Source: Arenicola marina
Taxonomy: Eukaryota; Annelida; Polychaeta; Arenicolidae
Length of the DNA stretch: 64,000 nucleotides
Reading direction: 5' to 3'
Assembly (NCBI GenBank): GCA_964019135.1
Contig: OZ025253.1
Span: forward strand, 34,336,548 to 34,400,547
Of the stretch, positions 59,311-64,000 are shown piece after piece (position 1 is the first letter of the stretch; every line of letters begins with the position of its first letter). Made by a program: the position numbers and the translations under genes. The notes under the pieces were generated by a model. It did no database searches. It was not told the origin of the DNA and was given only the letters and a program-made list of their open reading frames with translations.

Positions 59311-61958
59311 TCCCAGGCTTTCTGTCGCCTCTGTCACGCCTCTGCCACTGCCTAAATGCACGCTTCTCGCACCATGTACACTCGCTCGTTTCGCAAGCTA
59401 CGCTCAGGCTAAGAGAGTCGATGGCGGGGTGGGGGGTGAGTGCGGGCGGGCGGGGATACACAACAATTTGATAAAGGGACAGACCAGCTCCCCCAACCTG
59501 AACCTGAAACTGTCATAAAAAGGGACACATAAAAATGGTTATTACCGCTCTCCCCCATTCATCCCCACCCCACTAAGACTCCTGTGCCCTAGGCAAAGTC
59601 GGACATTTCCGTATTCGCCCAGCTAAGGTTTGCATTTTAGACACATTTCTTTGCAACTGCACTAGGACAGTGTTTGTCGGCGGCATGGTTTACCCAACCG
59701 TTTGTCCCCGTTAATAACCCGAGTCCGAAAAGAAACTGCGTGAAAAAAGCGAGTCGGACTGGCTCTATTTTTTCAAGACTCGCTATTTTCATGCAACATC
59801 TGTACATGTCTCTAAAACAGTTAACTAAAACCATCCCCACAGTTATACTGCTATAGTGGGGGTAGGGGTAGCCATGAATCCATGGCTATGGTTGAAGAAT
59901 CAGAGCCATGTAGCATTCTATAGTGAGAAATCAACTTTACATGACAAATTGAATTGTTCAAGTATAGCTTTCATAATTGGTTTCAACAATGTAAAAGTAC
60001 TTTTCTATATATAATTACTGATGTACGACCTCTTCCAAAATTATTAAAGTTTTCAAAAGGAGCTATAATTGCCTACTGGCATAAAAATGGACAACAACAT
60101 GCCTCCATTTTTTTGGCAGGAAGTTGTTCACTGCACATGTGCAAAATCATCACATGATATTATAAGCCTTTCTAATTGGTTCATTGTTCAGGGACCCAGT
60201 CATTGTGTCAGAGAAAACACATGTTTTCATGTGAATTTCTGGTGACAGACTGGACTATTTTTGCCTTTCAAGAAAGGTACTTATGTGATTAGTCATCACT
60301 TGTCAGGAAGTAATAAGAAAAGGATTAAGGTTTGTTTCTGTTATAAAACTTTTCCCACAGCAAAGGAGAATCAGAGCTACACTTGGTCAAAGTCAAACAA
60401 CCCTGAAATGGGGTTGTTCCAGGCCAGAATTTTACTATGGAATGCGACTAGGCTTTGTTTCAGCCCACACAGCCTAGTGTTCTGGGCTAGGGTAGGGGGG
60501 GGGGGCCTTTACTATCACGACCAGAGGCAGGCAAGTCATCCTGCGACTCACCACATCAGCGTCAGTTATGTACGACGCTGTAATTTCTTGCGTTCCTGGA
60601 CAGGCCAGCCATTTCATGTCATAGATTTGCTTTGTTGCTTTATGAACCCTGCAAAACACTGGGAATGTCAGACAGCTCACTGACAGTGTTTATGTTTACA
60701 TCCGTGTCACATCCGCGCCCAGCGCGTCACAGGTCCCGCGGAATTTCCCTGGGAATCCTCGCGGGATATCCCCACTGTAGCCTCGTTTTCTCCTGAGCAA
60801 CTCGGGAGCAATGGCTGCCGGGCCGTTGACCCCAAAGGGTCGTCAATATACACTTGTCCCAATGTGTATTTGTCACTTACCTATTTGCCGTCATGAGCGC
60901 ACATGCCGCGATGCAAATCGTATAACTTTAAGCCCAACAAAGCTGCAAATTCATCGTCTTTCGCTGACGGACGGATAACAACCATTGACCTATTTTCCGT
61001 TTCACCCGGCCTGATGCCGCACAGAGCGAACACTGGCGTGTCGCTCCCGGCCTGATCCTGAACAGAGCGAACACGGGTGGCGTCCCCCGTGCTATTATTA
61101 GCCAGTGTACAGTGAGAAACCGGTGTTTGCCTTTCCAGACAGCCTGGAATGCCAGACAGGACTGTCACACACAGCGCATGCAATCTAAGCTGGCAGCATA
61201 CTGCCGCTAGATCTCTGTGGGGCCCTGCACCCGAGAAAACTCCACAAAGCTTGTCAGGGAAAAATGACGTACGTTCGCCAACGCCGTCTATGTGGGCAGA
61301 TAATTCAATGTCTATGTGACATTAGAAGCAATACCGCAGTCATCTCCAGCCAGTCTTGCCAATAATTCCATGGAAATTGAACTCGTAAGTGCAGGTTTTA
61401 AAAAGCTGCCACTGCTGATCCTGAACACGCGATACATTCTGAATCACGTGACCGCTACGTCATCTCACGGAATCCCTAAGTGTTATAGTGAGGTGGAATA
61501 ACTATTTCTCCCCCCAAATAATATTACCTACATGGGAGGAGCGCTAAGTCTCTGATACAGAGTGAGAGAGAGAGAGAGAGTAGTTACGACGGGCCAGTTA
61601 CTTTAGTACTTTCAAGTTTTTTTGCGTGAGTACTTGTTTATTCTAGAACTAGAATTTAATGGGAGAATGATTGTACTTTGCATTTAAGTCGCTGTTCTGG
61701 ATTGTTGTGGTGTGTATGCGTGTATATAAGAGTTTAAACGCAGTGGTTGTTGCCGTCCACGCTGATCCGTGGAACGGCAGCGCACCTTATGCATATTCAT
61801 GTTTAGTATATATTGTGGAGATCCCATATGTGGGCCCTGGCGAGGGAGCGGGTGGAGTGGACTGCTTGTGTAGCGGTAGGCCTCTCATGTTACGCGCGGT
61901 CAGCCCGGCCCATAGAGCACGTGCGCGCGGGCTGGGGGCGCGGGGTGGGGGCTCAATA
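59311..61958. other. Intergenic, no gene recognised
   Basis: I found no domain in the frames here, including the 140-codon frame at 60,261 and the 100-codon minus frame at 60,881. A (GA)n tract lies at 61,563-61,581, and 61,235-61,320 repeats sequence from 55,755-55,840. Unrecognised exons cannot be excluded. Confidence 0.3.
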
Positions 61959-63536
61959 GCCCCAGTTCTGTGGCTGTAGGACGGGCAAAAATCTGACAGG
62001 GCCCGTCTACAGCCACAGAGCCAAGCAAGCCTGTGACCGCGGAACGCCTTGGGTTGCCGTCTAACCGCATCTCTGTGAAACAAACTAAGCAACACTCACC
62101 GCCAAATCAAGTATTTTTTAACTCCATAGATGTTATGTTACTGGGTAGCACCGTTGATATCGTTCAACAGACTCGATGTTCCATGACATGTCCATCTTTT
62201 CCCACACAACAAATTTCGAATCGCCCGCTCACTCGCCGCTTGTCCTGGCGGAAGTTGTTAACTGCTCGCGTCGCGCGCAGAGCCAGAGCGAATATTTATC
62301 AACAATCACACGTGGACCGGCAACTCAGCCACCTTCCGCTTGTGGATTGCATTTGACATTTCAACATTGCGCAATTATTACTCCCTTTAGTGGCGGATCC
62401 AAGGGGATGGGGGGGACGAGCTAAATACTGTTAAATTAGTTGTTTTAAGTAAAATATTCGCACACGGGGTCTGGCGCCCCCCCACCCCCCACCCACCACA
62501 CTTTCACAAATTTCTGGAGCCGCCACTGTTGCATATTCATGTTTATATTGTGGCAGTTCACATGCACGGACCCCCCCACCCACCTCTCTCTCAAAATAAA
62601 AATTGGAGGCAGATCGACGCAGCTCAACAACTGACAGGGGGCTCTCAAAATGTGTAACGGAGGGGGAGGGGGACAATGTGCGTTCATTTTTTCATTGAGG
62701 GGGGGGGGGGGGGCAAGGGGTTGTGATTTTGTGCTGGCTTGTCACTTATTTTTACGTACATTGTATTTACGTTTACGAGGCAGTCTAAACTTAGACCGTT
62801 TGTCGATCTTCCTTTACACACATTTCTTTAATGGAACCCCCGGTCCACGTGTCATTGTTGATACACTGGCCACAGACAAATCTAGATACGCGCCGAAGAT
62901 GGGGCGGTGATTTTTAGTAGGGTAAATCGCCCTTTTACGTTTTTGCAGGTCTGAAGGTTTACGGTTTGAACCTCAGGTGACAAATCGAAATCACACGCCA
63001 TAGGGGAAGGGCGGGGGGGGGGGGCAAGGCGGCGTCGTGTTCCCAGATCACGAAAAATTAATTTCTTTACCGATTCACGGTTATTTTATGTGAAAAATCT
63101 CAATTCACGATTCATGAAAATCCTTGATCACGCCGTCAGCCAATGCTCCCCCCCCCCCCCGCCCCACCATGACTGCAGGCCCACGTGTGATTGTTGACTA
63201 TATTCGCTGTGGCTCTGCGCGCGACTCGAGCAGTTCACAACTTCCGCCAAGACGAGCGGCGAGTGAGCGGGCGATTCGAAATTTGTTGTGTGGGAAGAGA
63301 TGGACATGTCATGGAACATCGGGTCTGTTGAAAGATACCAACGATGCTATCCAGTAACATAACATCTATGGAGTTAAAAAATACTGGATTTGGCGGTGAG
63401 TGTTGCTTAGTTTGTTTCACAGAGATGAGGTGAGACGGCAACCCAAGGCGTTCCGCGGTCACAGACTTGCTTGGCACTGTGGCTGTAGACGGGCCCTGTC
63501 AGATTTTTGCCCGTCTTACAGCCACAGAACTGGGGC
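61959..63536. mobile_element. 1.58-kb foldback element with about 357-bp inverted arms, TA-flanked
   Basis: The arms 61,959-62,316 and 63,181-63,536 are inverted copies starting GCCCCAGTTCTGTGGCTGTA. Both ends are flanked by TA (61,957-61,958 and 63,537-63,538), as for Tc1/mariner-type or other TA-targeting insertion. Each end also folds on itself, since TGTGGCTGTA is matched by TACAGCCACA about 40 bp further in. The 865-bp centre has no transposase. It holds a small hAT-like MITE and a partial third copy of the arm edge near 62,847-62,865. Confidence 0.7.
62388..62526. mobile_element. hAT-like MITE nested in the foldback element
   Basis: The ends read TAGTGGCGGATCCA and TGGAGCCGCCACTG, imperfect inverted repeats of the CAGNGGCG type typical of hAT elements. 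An 8-bp target duplication is not evident. Related TAGTGGCGGATC sequence occurs at about 46,229. Confidence 0.45.
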
Positions 63537-63559
63537 TAGGGGTTCAAGGTCGTGGCTCT

Positions 63560-63871
63560 CCAGAGTTGGGGAGCAGCGAATATAGGTCAGGGCTGCTCTA
63601 CAGTAAATGGAGAGCTGGCTGCTCTACAGTAAATAGAGAGCTGGCTACTCTACAGTAAGTGTAGAGCTGGCCCCTCAGCGAGTATATAAGGAAGACGAAC
63701 GATACCATCGGGAGACCACCATCAAGACCATCACGACGAGACCACCTTCGAGAGACAACACCCACATTAACGGATATGTGTCATACCGAGAATTTAAAAT
63801 AAAGAAACCAAAGTGGAATTACTTCGTCGAAGTTATTTACTTCCCGTCTAAAGTCTCGGCAGGAACGCGAC
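63560..63871 (+). mobile_element. Possible LTR (promoter and polyadenylation signal)
   Basis: Three tandem units with GCTGCTCTACAGTAAAT-like sequence precede a TATATAAGG box at 63,681. An AATAAAG signal follows at about 63,799 and the stretch ends GGCAGGAACGCGACA. TATA, poly(A) signal and ACA end in this order fit a Gypsy-type LTR. The 5' TG boundary was not found and no primer-binding site is clear. Confidence 0.3.
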
Positions 63872-64000
63872 AATATATATAGCGGGCCGCTGTAGCGGTC
63901 CAGAGGGAGAGTCAGCCAGGCAGGCAGTCAGCGAGGGACAGATCCAGCCAGCGCACCGGCCTACCAGTAACCGAGGGGTTAACATTGCAACCCGGAGTTA
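63872..64000. other. Right edge, unassigned
   Basis: A short AT run is followed by GC-rich sequence with CAGCCAGGCAGGCAGTCAGC. It could be the leader after an LTR or unrelated promoter sequence; the window ends before this can be decided. Confidence 0.2.

Noticed and set aside
60261..60683. 140-codon plus-strand frame as a gene
   Set aside because: It has no recognisable domain, passes through a G-run region and has no supporting signals.
61671..62095. Frames crossing the left arm of the foldback element
   Set aside because: They overlap the inverted-repeat arm and are mirrored at 63,235-63,585, as expected from the repeat rather than from coding.

Overview
The window looks like nuclear DNA from an invertebrate animal. 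Coding sequence is split by introns with GTAAGT/GTACGT donors, and the space between genes is full of decayed transposons, tRNA-derived SINE heads, minisatellites and palindromic elements. No bacterial operon, ribosome-binding site or CRISPR structure is present. Dispersed repeats rich in TGACCTTGA suggest a marine lophotrochozoan such as a mollusc, but amphioxus or another invertebrate is possible and I cannot name a species.

The backbone is a head-to-tail array of one gene family, always on the minus strand. The intact model has three coding exons of almost fixed size (863, 865 and 927 bp) giving an 884-residue protein. Exon 1 encodes a BTB-BACK module, exon 2 a second, divergent BTB-BACK module, and exon 3 a beta-rich C-terminal domain of about 308 residues with no obvious Kelch double-glycine motifs. 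Gene D (51,722 to 47,942) and gene B (20,639 to 15,359) are intact. Gene A (5,806 to 2,109) has one frameshift in exon 2. Gene C (39,056 to 25,730) is a pseudogene with four visible lesions, and its first intron holds an 8.6-kb minisatellite. Promoter or 5' fragments of further copies lie at 172-1,600, 22,679-23,560 and 44,447-46,030. Exon 2, exon 3 and flanking sequence pair A with C and B with D, so the array probably grew by duplicating a two-gene cassette. By eye, the C-terminal exon of B and D has diverged about twice as much as the BTB-BACK exons. This fits a family of CUL3-type adaptors with a fast-changing substrate domain, which is inference.

Mobile DNA fills the gaps. A decayed L1-like LINE (7.4-11.5 kb) is split by a 2.5-kb repeat carrying TGACCTTGA half-sites. 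A TTAA-flanked (piggyBac-type) non-autonomous element sits in intron 1 of gene B, and gene A keeps the empty site. Twin 112-bp hairpins lie at 43.7 and 44.2 kb. From 53 kb onward I found no convincing host gene. That part holds SINE and DIRS-like reverse transcriptase remnants, a 148-bp MITE, a 35-bp minisatellite, two foldback elements (57.8-59.3 kb and 61,959-63,536) and a possible LTR at the right edge.
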